Counted from the first letter of the stretch, positions 16,100 through 22,890 are shown. The stretch is DNA of 35,759 nt from Bacilli bacterium PM5-9 (GCA_029893765.1 JARXZD010000016.1:1-35759); one strand, 5' to 3'. Translations and numbers: made by a program. The notes: generated from the letters alone by a model not told the origin.

Positions 16100-16387
16100 T
16101 CACATATCTTTTATCTTCATTTTTTCAAGCTCTTTTTTTATTTTCTCATTTTTCGAATCATAAAATACAGTTCCAACTCTCCATAACATCCCATATCCAA
16201 AAATAACTAATACACTAATTAAAAATAAATTATCAATTAGCTTCTTTGAATAAATTGCATAACTAAGTATAGCAACAGTATATATTGCCGGAATAATATT
16301 TAAAAGAATTGGTTTTTGAAACTTAGAAATAATAAATTGTAAAAAGATAGCAATAATAACCAATACATATAAATAATAACTATTCAT
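16100..16387 (-). CDS. Small membrane protein coupled to a DUF2089 regulator
   Basis: About 95 aa with three predicted membrane segments (LYVLVIIAIFLQFII, NIIPAIYTVAILSYAIY, NLFLISVLVIFGYGMLWR) and a lysine-rich cytosolic tail KNEKIKKELEKMKIKD. I do not recognise a family. It overlaps the end of the upstream regulator by 8 nt (ATG 16387; an alternative GTG at 16399 is less well placed), so the two are translationally coupled. Such membrane partners commonly follow DUF2089 genes, which suggests a membrane-linked regulatory pair; function unknown. It ends with TGA. Confidence 0.65.
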   Translation of the reverse strand: MNSYYLYVLVIIAIFLQFIISKFQKPILLNIIPAIYTVAILSYAIYSKKLIDNLFLISVLVIFGYGMLWRVGTVFYDSKNEKIKKELEKMKIKDM

Positions 16388-16700
16388 TGTTTTTCCCACT
16401 CATTTCTATATATTTTTTTATTAATTTTTTTGTAGCCTTAGAACTTACTTCGTATTCGCTCATTACATCTTTAATAAAATTGATATATTCTAATTCAGTA
16501 TCAGTATTTTCATGTGATATTTTCTCAATTAAATTGTCCAACCGAATCCTAACAGTTGGATATGATACATTATAAACTTGAGATAACTTTTTTAGTGAAC
16601 CAGAATAAATTACAAATTTTTTTATAAACTCCCCATCTTCTTCACTTAAATCAATAAACCACTTTTTTTTATTTTCAACATTGTTTGTTTCATCTCTCAC
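16380..16700 (-). CDS. DUF2089-type helix-turn-helix protein
   Basis: 106 aa from a GTG start. The central part WFIDLSEEDGEFIKKFVIYSGSLKKLSQ then VSYPTVRIRLDNLIEKI matches the C-terminal HTH portion of DUF2089 proteins; the N-terminal zinc-ribbon cysteines of the longest members are absent here. GTG 16700 is preferred because AAGGGGG lies 10 nt upstream, whereas the longer reading frame begins before the likely -10 (TATAAT at 16731-16726). Probably a DNA-binding regulator working with the overlapping membrane protein. The target is unknown. Confidence 0.7.
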   Translation of the reverse strand: MRDETNNVENKKKWFIDLSEEDGEFIKKFVIYSGSLKKLSQVYNVSYPTVRIRLDNLIEKISHENTDTELEYINFIKDVMSEYEVSSKATKKLIKKYIEMSGKNNE

Positions 16701-16812
16701 TTTTTCATTTCCCCCTTTGAATACAATTATAACACATTCTTTAATAAAATTCATTTTTTTTGAATAAAATTAAACAAATCAAGTAAATTGAGTATCAATA
16801 TATAAAAAAGCT

Positions 16813-16846
16813 TTTAATATTCATTAATGATTTGATGAATATTAAA
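16813..16846. repeat. 12-bp perfect inverted repeat upstream of the thioredoxin-like lipoprotein
   Basis: TTTAATATTCAT (16813-16824) and ATGAATATTAAA (16835-16846) are exact inverse copies around a 10-nt loop. They end 7 bp before the lipoprotein -35. Either an operator or, read leftward, a hairpin followed by a T-run. Confidence 0.5.
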
Positions 16847-16853
16847 TAAATAT

Positions 16854-16882
16854 TTGAAACCAATCTACTACTATGTTAAAAT
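16854..16882 (+). promoter_or_regulatory. Promoter of the thioredoxin-like lipoprotein gene
   Basis: TTGAAA (16854-16859), 17-bp spacer, TAAAAT (16877-16882), followed by ribosome site GAGGTGA and ATG 16901. The leader is very short, about 10 nt. Confidence 0.65.
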
Positions 16883-16900
16883 TATTTTTGAGGTGAGAAA

Positions 16901-17293
16901 ATGAAAAAGTTTTTAAGTGTCTTAGCACTACTATTTGTATGCATTGGGTTAGTTGGATGTAATTCATCAAGCACTGCAACTCCAAGTGATGTTGAGAAAA
17001 AAATTGAAGCAAAAGAATCATTTATTGTTGTAGTTACTTCAACAACATGTTCATACTGCGAAGAATACAAACCAATTGTAAAAAAATTCACTGATGATAT
17101 CAAGGATGCATCACTTATGGAAGTAGTAATTGATAAATTAGATAACGACGAAAAAAATGATTTTATTGTTAAATATGCAATTTCAGGTACACCAACAACA
17201 CTATTCTTTAAAGATGGTGAACTTAAAACAATGGTAGCACGTGTTTTAAGTGAAAATGAACTTGAAGAAATGTATAATGAATATGTAAAATAA
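16901..17293 (+). CDS. Thioredoxin-like lipoprotein
   Basis: A 130-aa exported lipoprotein. The signal peptide MKKFLSVLALLFVCIGLVGC ends in the lipobox LVGC (lipid-bearing C20). The mature part is a thioredoxin fold: the VVVTSTTCSYCEEY active site with CSYC (CxxC), then GTPTTLFF with the cis-proline. It should sit on the outer face of the membrane and reduce, oxidise or isomerise cysteines of surface proteins, or transfer electrons; direction cannot be told. It is followed by its own terminator (17300-17339) and then a short DUF3139-like membrane protein gene. Divergent from the DUF2089 gene. Confidence 0.85.
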   Translation: MKKFLSVLALLFVCIGLVGCNSSSTATPSDVEKKIEAKESFIVVVTSTTCSYCEEYKPIVKKFTDDIKDASLMEVVIDKLDNDEKNDFIVKYAISGTPTTLFFKDGELKTMVARVLSENELEEMYNEYVK

Positions 17294-17299
17294 TATATG

Positions 17300-17339
17300 A
17301 GAGATTGTTTGAATATTTTGTTCAAAACATCTCTTTTTA
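17300..17339 (+). terminator. Terminator of the thioredoxin-like lipoprotein gene
   Basis: AGAGAT / ATCTCT with an inner, bulged helix (GTTTGAA against TTCAAAAC) is followed by TTTTTAT, 7 nt after the stop. Confidence 0.75.
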
Positions 17340-17387
17340 TTTATTATATAATAACTTTGATAAAACATTTAAAGCGAGGTTACTATT

Positions 17388-17768
17388 ATTAAAAAAATAT
17401 TTAAAATTATCATTATATGTATCGCTTTTATTTCAATAGCCTTTGTAGTTTATATTCCAGCAAATTTTATTGTCTTAGAAATTAAGCTTCAATACCTTTC
17501 GCGTAATGATAAAGCTATTGTAAAAAAGTATCTTATTGAACATAACAAGTTAAAAGAAAGTGATATTATCAGCATGAAAAAAATTGTTGGTTTAACAGAA
17601 GATGAAATATGGGTTGAAGTAGTTTTTAAAGATAATCCTAAACTTACACTTGAATTTTATGTTGATTATGAAACGAATAAAGTATATCAAATGGAAAGTT
17701 GTATCTATGATGAAAACGATGTTTGTATTGAAAATACAAGGCCAAAACAATATGCACCAACTCAATAA
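17388..17768 (+). CDS. DUF3139-like small membrane protein, apparent ATT start codon
   Basis: About 126 aa if it starts at ATT 17388 (or ATT 17385). The first ATG in frame is at 17574, but the same frame is open back to a stop at 17370. It encodes a lysine-led membrane anchor (KKIFKIIIICIAFISIAFVVYI), then LEIKLQYLSRNDKAIVKKYLIEH and the DUF3139-like EIWVEVVFKDNP. A ribosome site GCGAGG (17374-17379) sits exactly where it would serve the ATT codons, and no ATG, GTG or TTG occurs between that stop and 17574. So either a rare AUU start is used, or an ATG was mutated and the gene is dying, or there is a base error. The family has no known function. It ends at the terminator 17771-17805. Confidence 0.65.
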   Translation: MKKIFKIIIICIAFISIAFVVYIPANFIVLEIKLQYLSRNDKAIVKKYLIEHNKLKESDIISMKKIVGLTEDEIWVEVVFKDNPKLTLEFYVDYETNKVYQMESCIYDENDVCIENTRPKQYAPTQ

Positions 17769-17770
17769 AA

Positions 17771-17805
17771 ACAATCCAGCATTTAAACCGGATTGTCTTT
17801 TTTTT
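17771..17805. terminator. Bidirectional terminator between the DUF3139-like gene and folT
   Basis: ACAATCC (17771-17777) pairs with GGATTGT (17790-17796), followed by eight Ts rightward. A-runs on the left give a U-tract leftward for folT, which stops at 17804. Confidence 0.8.
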
Positions 17806-18664
17806 ATATTTCTTCTTTAATCAAATGACGTTTATATTGGTTAGGAATATATTTTAAAATTAAATAAATTACCATAACATTTAAAGGCAACATCAGTAAA
17901 CCTTTAATTATTCTTGTTGAAGCAGCAACTACTAATGGCACTCCATACATAATATTAATCCATAAAGTAGTTAACACAATATGACATACTATTTCAACAA
18001 CCAAAACAATTAAAGTTAATTGAGTTGTTGTAATATACATATTACTATCATTTTTAATTTTTTGATTTATAAAATAATTTAATGCAACAACAGCAATTGA
18101 AATTAAAACCAAGACACCAATGATACTATATCGTAAAGAGTTATTCAAGTCATTTTGATTTTGATCAATCGAGATTGTATTAACACTAAATAAATAAACA
18201 CCTGCTAAAATAACTGATAAAAGTAATATACCAACAATCAATAAATTCATAACAGCTTCTTTTTGTTTTTTTGTTACTCTGACTAATATTGAAGGTAAAT
18301 AACAAGATAACATTGCTGTTAAAGTAAAGCCTAAAAATGGCATTGAGTTATCTCCAGAAGCTGGAGCAAGCAATAAACCAACTATATCTGTTATTAACCC
18401 TGCTATTAATGCTAACTTAGGTGAAAATAAAATACCTAATGTTATTGCAATTGAACTAGCAAAACTAATTACAAAAATTGGTTGTGCTGGGGGGAACTTA
18501 ATTGATAGTGTTTTATTTAAAACAGCTGTCAATACACACATCAATGTTACTATTGTCATATCTTTGATTGTTATTTTATTTCCATCTTTTTTAAATGTCA
18601 CATAAAATAAAGCAACCATAACAATTAGCACAATAATTTGCGCAATAATAATTTCTAAATTCAT
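17804..18664 (-). CDS. folT: Folate ECF transporter substrate-binding (S) component FolT
   Basis: A 286-aa integral membrane protein with about eight hydrophobic segments. S-component hallmarks: FPPAQPIFVISFASSIAITLGILFSP, then ALIAGLITDIVGLLLAP with the typical aspartate, and the C-terminal ASTRIIKGLLMLPLNVMVIY carrying the R-x-x-K helix seen in folate-family members. It is longer than the common FolT (roughly 170-200 aa) because of an extra hydrophobic middle part, about 140-205. S components capture the vitamin and dock on a shared EcfAA'T module; no such module is in this window, so it is a group II system. Identification as a folate carrier is strongly backed by the tetrahydrofolate riboswitch in its leader. 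Ribosome site AAGGAGG, 9 nt before ATG. Confidence 0.9.
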   Translation of the reverse strand: MNLEIIIAQIIVLIVMVALFYVTFKKDGNKITIKDMTIVTLMCVLTAVLNKTLSIKFPPAQPIFVISFASSIAITLGILFSPKLALIAGLITDIVGLLLAPASGDNSMPFLGFTLTAMLSCYLPSILVRVTKKQKEAVMNLLIVGILLLSVILAGVYLFSVNTISIDQNQNDLNNSLRYSIIGVLVLISIAVVALNYFINQKIKNDSNMYITTTQLTLIVLVVEIVCHIVLTTLWINIMYGVPLVVAASTRIIKGLLMLPLNVMVIYLILKYIPNQYKRHLIKEEI

Positions 18665-18730
18665 AATAAAAAGCCTCCTTAATTTTCAATAGAGACCACA
18701 CAAAATTTTATGTATATTTTATATAAATAA

Positions 18731-18824
18731 AATTGAGCGGATGCGATAAGATAATGTGCTTACGCTTCGTTTCTAGTCTACATCCCATACTAGAACACTT
18801 AACATATCTTACCTACTCTAACGC
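18731..18824 (-). promoter_or_regulatory. Tetrahydrofolate (THF) riboswitch upstream of folT
   Basis: On the minus strand the conserved core of the THF-I aptamer is readable: AGAGTAGG, GTTAAGTG (18803-18796), GGGATGT near 18786-18780, ACGAAGCG (18770-18763), and GCATCCGCTC (18744-18735). The helix GGTAAGATA / TATCTTATC closes around them as P2. The P1 pairing is weaker than in the textbook aptamers. About 70 nt separate it from the folT ATG, with no clear U-tract terminator, so control may be translational. THF binding is expected to lower FolT expression. Confidence 0.9.
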
Positions 18825-18828
18825 CCCA

Positions 18829-18857
18829 ATTATAATACTACTTTTTTAACATTGCAA
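18829..18857 (-). promoter_or_regulatory. Promoter of the folT riboswitch transcript
   Basis: TTGCAA (18857-18852), 17-bp spacer, perfect TATAAT (18834-18829). The start would fall near 18822, at the very 5' edge of the aptamer. Confidence 0.75.
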
Positions 18858-18889
18858 GGCTTTAATAAAAATAGTGAAATACAGTCAAA

Positions 18890-18929
18890 ATAAAAAGCCA
18901 AATCATTTAATTGAATAAATAATTTGACT
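18890..18929 (-). terminator. Terminator of deoB
   Basis: A 14-bp stem, AGTCAAATTATTTA with TAAATGATTTGGCT (two G-U pairs, minus strand), is followed by a U-run, directly after the deoB stop at 18936. Confidence 0.85.
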
Positions 18930-18935
18930 ATATTA

Positions 18936-20105
18936 TTAAATATCTAAAACACTTCCTATTTTAGGTAGTTCAACATCAAAGTTTTTTGCAATAGTTGCAC
19001 CAACACTTGCAAAGCTATAAACATCATCTATTCTTCTACCTTCTTTTAATTTATTATAATAAATTACTAATGGAACATATTCTCTAGTATGATCACTTCC
19101 ACTATAACATGGATCATTTCCATGATCTGCAACCAACATTAATAAATCATCATCTTTTAAGTTTGCTAATAACTCTGTTAATTGATCATCAAACTCTTCT
19201 AAAGCATTTGCATATCCAATAGGATCACGACGATGACCAAAGTTTGCATCAAAATCAACCAAGTTAACAAAACATACTCCTTTAAAATCTCTATTTTTTG
19301 CGATTTCAATTGTTTGTTGCATTCCATCATAATTTGACTTTGTTTTATTTGACTCGCTTAATCCTTTACCATTAAAAATATCGTAAATTTTACCAATAGA
19401 TATCGTTTCTAAACCAGCATTTTTCAAATAATCTAAAACGGTATCTTGTGGTGGGCATAAAGCATAATCATGACGATTACTAGTACGTTTAAAATTGTTT
19501 GGTTCACCAATGTAAGGTCTTGCAATTACTCTTCCTAATAACCATTCATCTTTCATAGTAATTTCACGAGCAATTTCACAATATCGATATAAATCTTTTA
19601 ATGGAATAATATCTTCATGAGCAGCAATTTGTAAAACACTATCAGCAGAAGTATAAACAATTAATTCACCAGTTTCCATTTGTCTTGGACCAAGTTCATC
19701 AATAATTTCTGTACCGCTAGCTGCTTTATTTCCAATAACTTTTCTTCCTGTTTTTTCTTCTAATTCCTTAATTAATTCATCAGGAAAGCCTGTATCAGTA
19801 AATGTAATAAAAGGATTTATCGTTTTAATTCCCATAAATTCCCAATGACCTGTCATTGTATCCTTTCCAACACTTTCCTCTTCCATTTTTGTATAAATTG
19901 CTTTAGGTTGATTATTATGATATTTTTCAATATCACTTAAATTAGTAAACCCTAGACTAATTAAGTTAGGAATTTCAACATTATCTTTTGCATTTAAAAT
20001 ACTTTTTAAAGTATTAGCATTAACATCACCATATTCTTTAGCATCTTTCATTGCTCCTACACCTAATGAGTCTAAAACAATTAAAAATATTCTATTAAAA
20101 TTCAT
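18936..20105 (-). CDS. deoB: Phosphopentomutase
   Basis: 389 aa, the standard DeoB length. It interconverts ribose-1-phosphate/ribose-5-phosphate (and the deoxy forms) in nucleoside salvage. Alkaline phosphatase-superfamily metal ligands and motifs are visible: FLIVLDSLGVGAM (D12), GKDTMTGHWEF with the phospho-accepting threonine region, VDFDANFGHRRDP, LMLVADHGNDP and DHTREYVPL. It stands as a single gene between its promoter and terminator, without deoC, pdp or deoD around it. AAAGGATGTG lies ahead of ATG. The promoter TTATCA (20154-20149), 17 bp, TATAAT (20131-20126) has a TGn extension. Confidence 0.95.
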   Translation of the reverse strand: MNFNRIFLIVLDSLGVGAMKDAKEYGDVNANTLKSILNAKDNVEIPNLISLGFTNLSDIEKYHNNQPKAIYTKMEEESVGKDTMTGHWEFMGIKTINPFITFTDTGFPDELIKELEEKTGRKVIGNKAASGTEIIDELGPRQMETGELIVYTSADSVLQIAAHEDIIPLKDLYRYCEIAREITMKDEWLLGRVIARPYIGEPNNFKRTSNRHDYALCPPQDTVLDYLKNAGLETISIGKIYDIFNGKGLSESNKTKSNYDGMQQTIEIAKNRDFKGVCFVNLVDFDANFGHRRDPIGYANALEEFDDQLTELLANLKDDDLLMLVADHGNDPCYSGSDHTREYVPLVIYYNKLKEGRRIDDVYSFASVGATIAKNFDVELPKIGSVLDI

Positions 20106-20125
20106 TTATATCACATCCTTTTCGT

Positions 20126-20154
20126 ATTATATCATATTATTAAATATTTGATAA
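20126..20154 (-). promoter_or_regulatory. deoB promoter
   Basis: TTATCA, 17-bp spacer, extended TGATATAAT on the minus strand, about 25 nt ahead of the deoB start codon. Confidence 0.55.
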
Positions 20155-20179
20155 TCATTTAACTTTTAAACATTATTAA

Positions 20180-20211
20180 AATAAAAAAACAGTGTCAATT
20201 TAAACACTGTT
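20180..20211 (-). terminator. Terminator of the lysine ABC operon
   Basis: AACAGTGT (20211-20204) and ACACTGTT (20195-20188) pair in an 8-bp stem followed by a U-run. The ATPase stop codon (20202-20200) lies in the loop. Confidence 0.85.
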
Positions 20212-20937
20212 ATTAAACCTTTGTAAAAATGTTTTTGTTTTTTGATGAGTTGGATTAAATAAAATATCTTCAGGTTTTCCTTCTTCTAAAATAATGCCAT
20301 CTGCTACAAATAAAATTCGATCAGCAATGTCTTTTGCAAAACTAATTTCATGTGTGACAATAATCATTGTCATTTTTTGCCTTGCTAATTCTTTCATTAC
20401 TTTTAAAACTTCTTCAATAGATTCAGGATCTAAAGCAGATGTTGGTTCATCAAATAATAGAATATCAGGATTCATACATAAAGCTCTAGCAATTGCTACA
20501 CGCTGCTTTTGCCCACCAGATAAAGTAGTAACTTTTTGGTTTGAATAGCGATGCATATCAACTTTTTCAAGATATTTTATAGCCTGCTCGTCCCTTTTAG
20601 TTTTATCAGTTTTTAAAACTAATCTTGGAGCAAGAGTACAATTATCAATAACATTCAAATTATCAAATAAATTAAAATTTTGAAATACCATTCCAACTTT
20701 ACTGCGTATTTCATTTAGATTGACATTAGCCTGCATTAAATCTATACCATTGTATTTAATCGCACCACTATCTGCTTTCTCTAATAAATTTAAACATCTA
20801 AGCAATGTACTTTTTCCACTACCACTAGAACCAATGATACAAACAACCTCACCTTTTTTAACATTAAATGAAACATCATGTAAGACCTCTTGATTATTAA
20901 ATCTTTTATTTATGTTACTAACTTCTAATATATTCAT
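20200..20937 (-). CDS. Amino acid ABC transporter ATP-binding protein (lysine-regulated)
   Basis: A 245-aa polar amino acid-type (GlnQ/HisP) ATPase. Walker A GSSGSGKST (36-44), Q-loop QNFNLF, signature LSGGQ (139-143), Walker B LLFDEP (D163, E164), switch H196. It powers import through the permease encoded just upstream; the ATG overlaps the permease stop by one base (20937), so the two are translationally coupled. It is the last gene of the lysine-riboswitch operon; the stop codon lies inside the terminator loop. Specificity comes from the binding protein, not from this subunit. Confidence 0.92.
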   Translation of the reverse strand: MNILEVSNINKRFNNQEVLHDVSFNVKKGEVVCIIGSSGSGKSTLLRCLNLLEKADSGAIKYNGIDLMQANVNLNEIRSKVGMVFQNFNLFDNLNVIDNCTLAPRLVLKTDKTKRDEQAIKYLEKVDMHRYSNQKVTTLSGGQKQRVAIARALCMNPDILLFDEPTSALDPESIEEVLKVMKELARQKMTMIIVTHEISFAKDIADRILFVADGIILEEGKPEDILFNPTHQKTKTFLQRFNNSV

Positions 20938-21650
20938 TATAACGACTCCCCTACTTCAACACAGTTTTTATTTTTTGAATCAATAATAATTGTGATGATT
21001 TTTGATAAAGCAAAAGTTAAAATAAAATACATAATAGCAACCAATATATAAGCAGGTTCTTGTTGAAAAGTTGAAGAACTAGCACCACGAGCACTATAAA
21101 ATAAATCTGTTAAGCCAATAATGCTAAGTACTGATGAATCTTTTACATTTACAATTAACTCATTTAAAAGTGATGGTAATGAGTTTTTTAAGACTTGTGG
21201 GAAAATAACATAAACCATCGTTTGAAATCTTGTCATCCCTAAAGATTGGGCTGCCTCAAATGCACCATTTCCTAAAGCAATAATACCTGATCTAATTATT
21301 TCAGCAATATATCCTGCAGTATTAAAAGATACAATAACAATCGCAGCAACAACTACATTCATATTTAAGTGTGAGGCAAAACCAAACCAGAAAATTGAAG
21401 CTTGAACAATCATCGGTGTCCCACGCATAATATCAATATAGGCAATAGCAAATATTGATAATACTTTTTTCATACTTTTAACTAACCAATTATCTGTAAA
21501 ATTAATAGTTAGACTTCTAAAAAAGTAGATTATCATTCCAATAATTAAACCACCTATTGTTCCAACACTAGCAACAATAATTGTTACTTTTAATCCTTCA
21601 ATAAATAATGGAGAGTAATTTTCTAATAAACTTATCATTGAATTAATCAT
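20937..21650 (-). CDS. Amino acid ABC transporter permease (lysine-regulated)
   Basis: About 237 aa, HisM/GlnP family, with about five membrane segments. The EAA loop reads AAQSLGMTRFQTMVYVIFPQVLKNSLPS, where the ATPase docks, and DIMRGTPMIVQASIFWFG is also typical. The chain could start at 21677, but ATG 21650 overlaps the binding-protein stop by 8 nt in the usual operon fashion and is preferred. It forms a homodimeric pore with the downstream ATPase and the upstream lipoprotein. Confidence 0.9.
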   Translation of the reverse strand: MINSMISLLENYSPLFIEGLKVTIIVASVGTIGGLIIGMIIYFFRSLTINFTDNWLVKSMKKVLSIFAIAYIDIMRGTPMIVQASIFWFGFASHLNMNVVVAAIVIVSFNTAGYIAEIIRSGIIALGNGAFEAAQSLGMTRFQTMVYVIFPQVLKNSLPSLLNELIVNVKDSSVLSIIGLTDLFYSARGASSSTFQQEPAYILVAIMYFILTFALSKIITIIIDSKNKNCVEVGESL

Positions 21651-22485
21651 TGTTATCAGCTCTTTCAATAATTTCATTCATTATTTTCTCTCTTGCATCA
21701 TTGCTTATTGATTTAAGTGCTTTGTTTACCTCCTTTAACAATTTTTCATCTTTTTTATTTACTCCCATAGCAATTGTTGTATCTTCTTTTGATAAAACAA
21801 AACCATCATTTTCATTAAACTCAACCAACACCAAATCTTTATTGGCATTTATATGTTCACTTGCAACAGCATACTCTGCAATATACCCATCAATTGTTTT
21901 TGCTTTTACTGATTGAATTAAAGATACATAGTCAGGAAGTAAGGCACTTGATTGAACACCATCAATTTGAGAAATTAACGACGCTTGTAAAGTTCCTTGT
22001 TGTGCTGTAATACTAGCTTGATTAAAATCACTTAATTTAGTCGCATTAACATATTTAGAATCTTTTCTCACAACAATTACTTCTTTTGGATTATCTTCAT
22101 AATAACTATCTGTAAAGTTGATACTTTCTTTTCTTTCAGAAGTTGGACTCATACCAGCAACTATTAAATCAATTTGTCCATTATTTAAAGCAGGAATTAA
22201 TCCATCCCATGTCATTTTTTTAACTTCAACTTCAACATCTAATTCTTTTGCTACTAATTTTGCAATACTAATATCATATCCTTCACAATATCCTTGTGAA
22301 CCTGAAATTTCCATTGCATCTTTTCCTTTTAATTTGCTTGTTGTTGTCCAATTGTAAGGTGAGTAATCACACTCTAATCCAATTGTTAAAACTCCATCAT
22401 CAAGTCCTGATGTACTCGATGCTCCATTATTTGCACAACCAAATAAAAATAAAGCGCAAATAATCATTACAGTAAATCTTCTCAT
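21643..22485 (-). CDS. Amino acid-binding lipoprotein of ABC importer, probably for lysine
   Basis: 280 aa from ATG 22485, which has AAGGAG 7 nt upstream; the longer frame from 22515 starts before that site. The signal peptide MRRFTVMIICALFLFGC ends in lipobox LFGC. The mature protein is a SBP_bac_3 fold: VLTIGLECDYSPYNW, GYDISIAKLVAKELDVEVEVKKMTWDGLIPALNNGQIDLIVAGMSPTSERKESINF, and LSDFNQASITAQQGT. It catches the amino acid outside and hands it to the permease. A lysine riboswitch controls the operon, which makes lysine the best guess for the ligand; ornithine or arginine remain possible. Confidence 0.88.
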   Translation of the reverse strand: MRRFTVMIICALFLFGCANNGASSTSGLDDGVLTIGLECDYSPYNWTTTSKLKGKDAMEISGSQGYCEGYDISIAKLVAKELDVEVEVKKMTWDGLIPALNNGQIDLIVAGMSPTSERKESINFTDSYYEDNPKEVIVVRKDSKYVNATKLSDFNQASITAQQGTLQASLISQIDGVQSSALLPDYVSLIQSVKAKTIDGYIAEYAVASEHINANKDLVLVEFNENDGFVLSKEDTTIAMGVNKKDEKLLKEVNKALKSISNDAREKIMNEIIERADNND

Positions 22486-22512
22486 AATAACACTCCTTCT
22501 TTCTTTTTCGTG

Positions 22513-22538
22513 CAAATATAAAAACGCCTTAGGGCGCT
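22513..22538 (-). terminator. Second hairpin downstream of the lysine riboswitch terminator
   Basis: AGCGCC-CTAA-GGCGTT (22538-22523, minus) is a 6-bp stem with a tetraloop followed by UUUAUAUUU, about 28 nt before the lipoprotein ATG. It is either a second, weaker terminator or a structure that tunes translation. Confidence 0.45.
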
Positions 22539-22553
22539 AATAAAATTCTAATT

Positions 22554-22587
22554 AAAGAAAAATAGCACCTCCACAGCAAGGTACTAT
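22554..22587 (-). terminator. Riboswitch-controlled terminator (lysine operon)
   Basis: ATAGTACCT (22587-22579) pairs with AGGTGCTAT (22570-22562) across an 8-nt loop, followed by UUUUCUUU. Its 3' half is a copy of the 3' strand of the aptamer P1, so the 5' half can pair with either. Confidence 0.85.
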
Positions 22588-22615
22588 CAAATCAAAACAC
22601 ATTAAAGTTATTTTG

Positions 22616-22778
22616 AAATAGCACCTCCACTTTCGTGGGAGTAAATGAAATCTTATTTCCATTTACCAGAATAATGTTTTCCAGACATTACCTTCGGCTC
22701 GTTTCCCTTTCAATTTACCTCTTTGCAATTTGGATTTGCTAAGTAAATTTACTCTTGATAACAAGCACCTCTATTTAC
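22616..22778 (-). promoter_or_regulatory. Lysine riboswitch (L-box) aptamer
   Basis: Minus-strand blocks of the L-box are all present and in order: AGAGGTGC (22772-22765), TCAAGAGTA (22758-22750), GAAAGGG with GAGCCGAAGG (22711-22691), a TCTGG near 22684, and the closing GGAGGTGCTATTT (22628-22616). P1 forms between AAATAG (22776-22771) and CTATTT (22621-22616). The length of about 160 nt fits. Lysine binding should hold P1 closed, free the terminator at 22554-22587 and switch the ABC importer genes off. This resolves most of the 22486-23039 intergenic stretch. Confidence 0.92.
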
Positions 22779-22790
22779 ACTAATGATGAT

Positions 22791-22819
22791 ATGATATATC
22801 TTTAACATATTAAAGTCAA
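22791..22819 (-). promoter_or_regulatory. Promoter of the lysine riboswitch operon
   Basis: TTGACT (22819-22814), 17-bp spacer, TATCAT (22796-22791), with a start near 22784 just before P1 of the aptamer. Confidence 0.75.
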
Positions 22820-22890
22820 CCCTTTTTTTATAAATCACCAAAAAAATGCTTTTTTTTATGCAAATTTTATTAATAAATAGTATTTTTTTG

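Noticed and set aside
16882-17325. 147-aa leftward open frame
   Set aside because: It lies fully opposite the thioredoxin-like lipoprotein, which has a promoter, ribosome site, lipobox and CxxC; the antisense frame has none of these and is Ser-rich shadow coding.
22560-22630. 15-bp direct repeat as a possible mobile element or target-site duplication
   Set aside because: No element lies between the copies; both are explained as riboswitch P1 and terminator strands.
22554-22778. T-box leader in front of the amino acid ABC operon
   Set aside because: The GGUGC and GGAGGUGC blocks resembled a T-box at first, but the specifier loop layout and the AGGGUGGNACCGCG motif are missing, while every L-box block is present.
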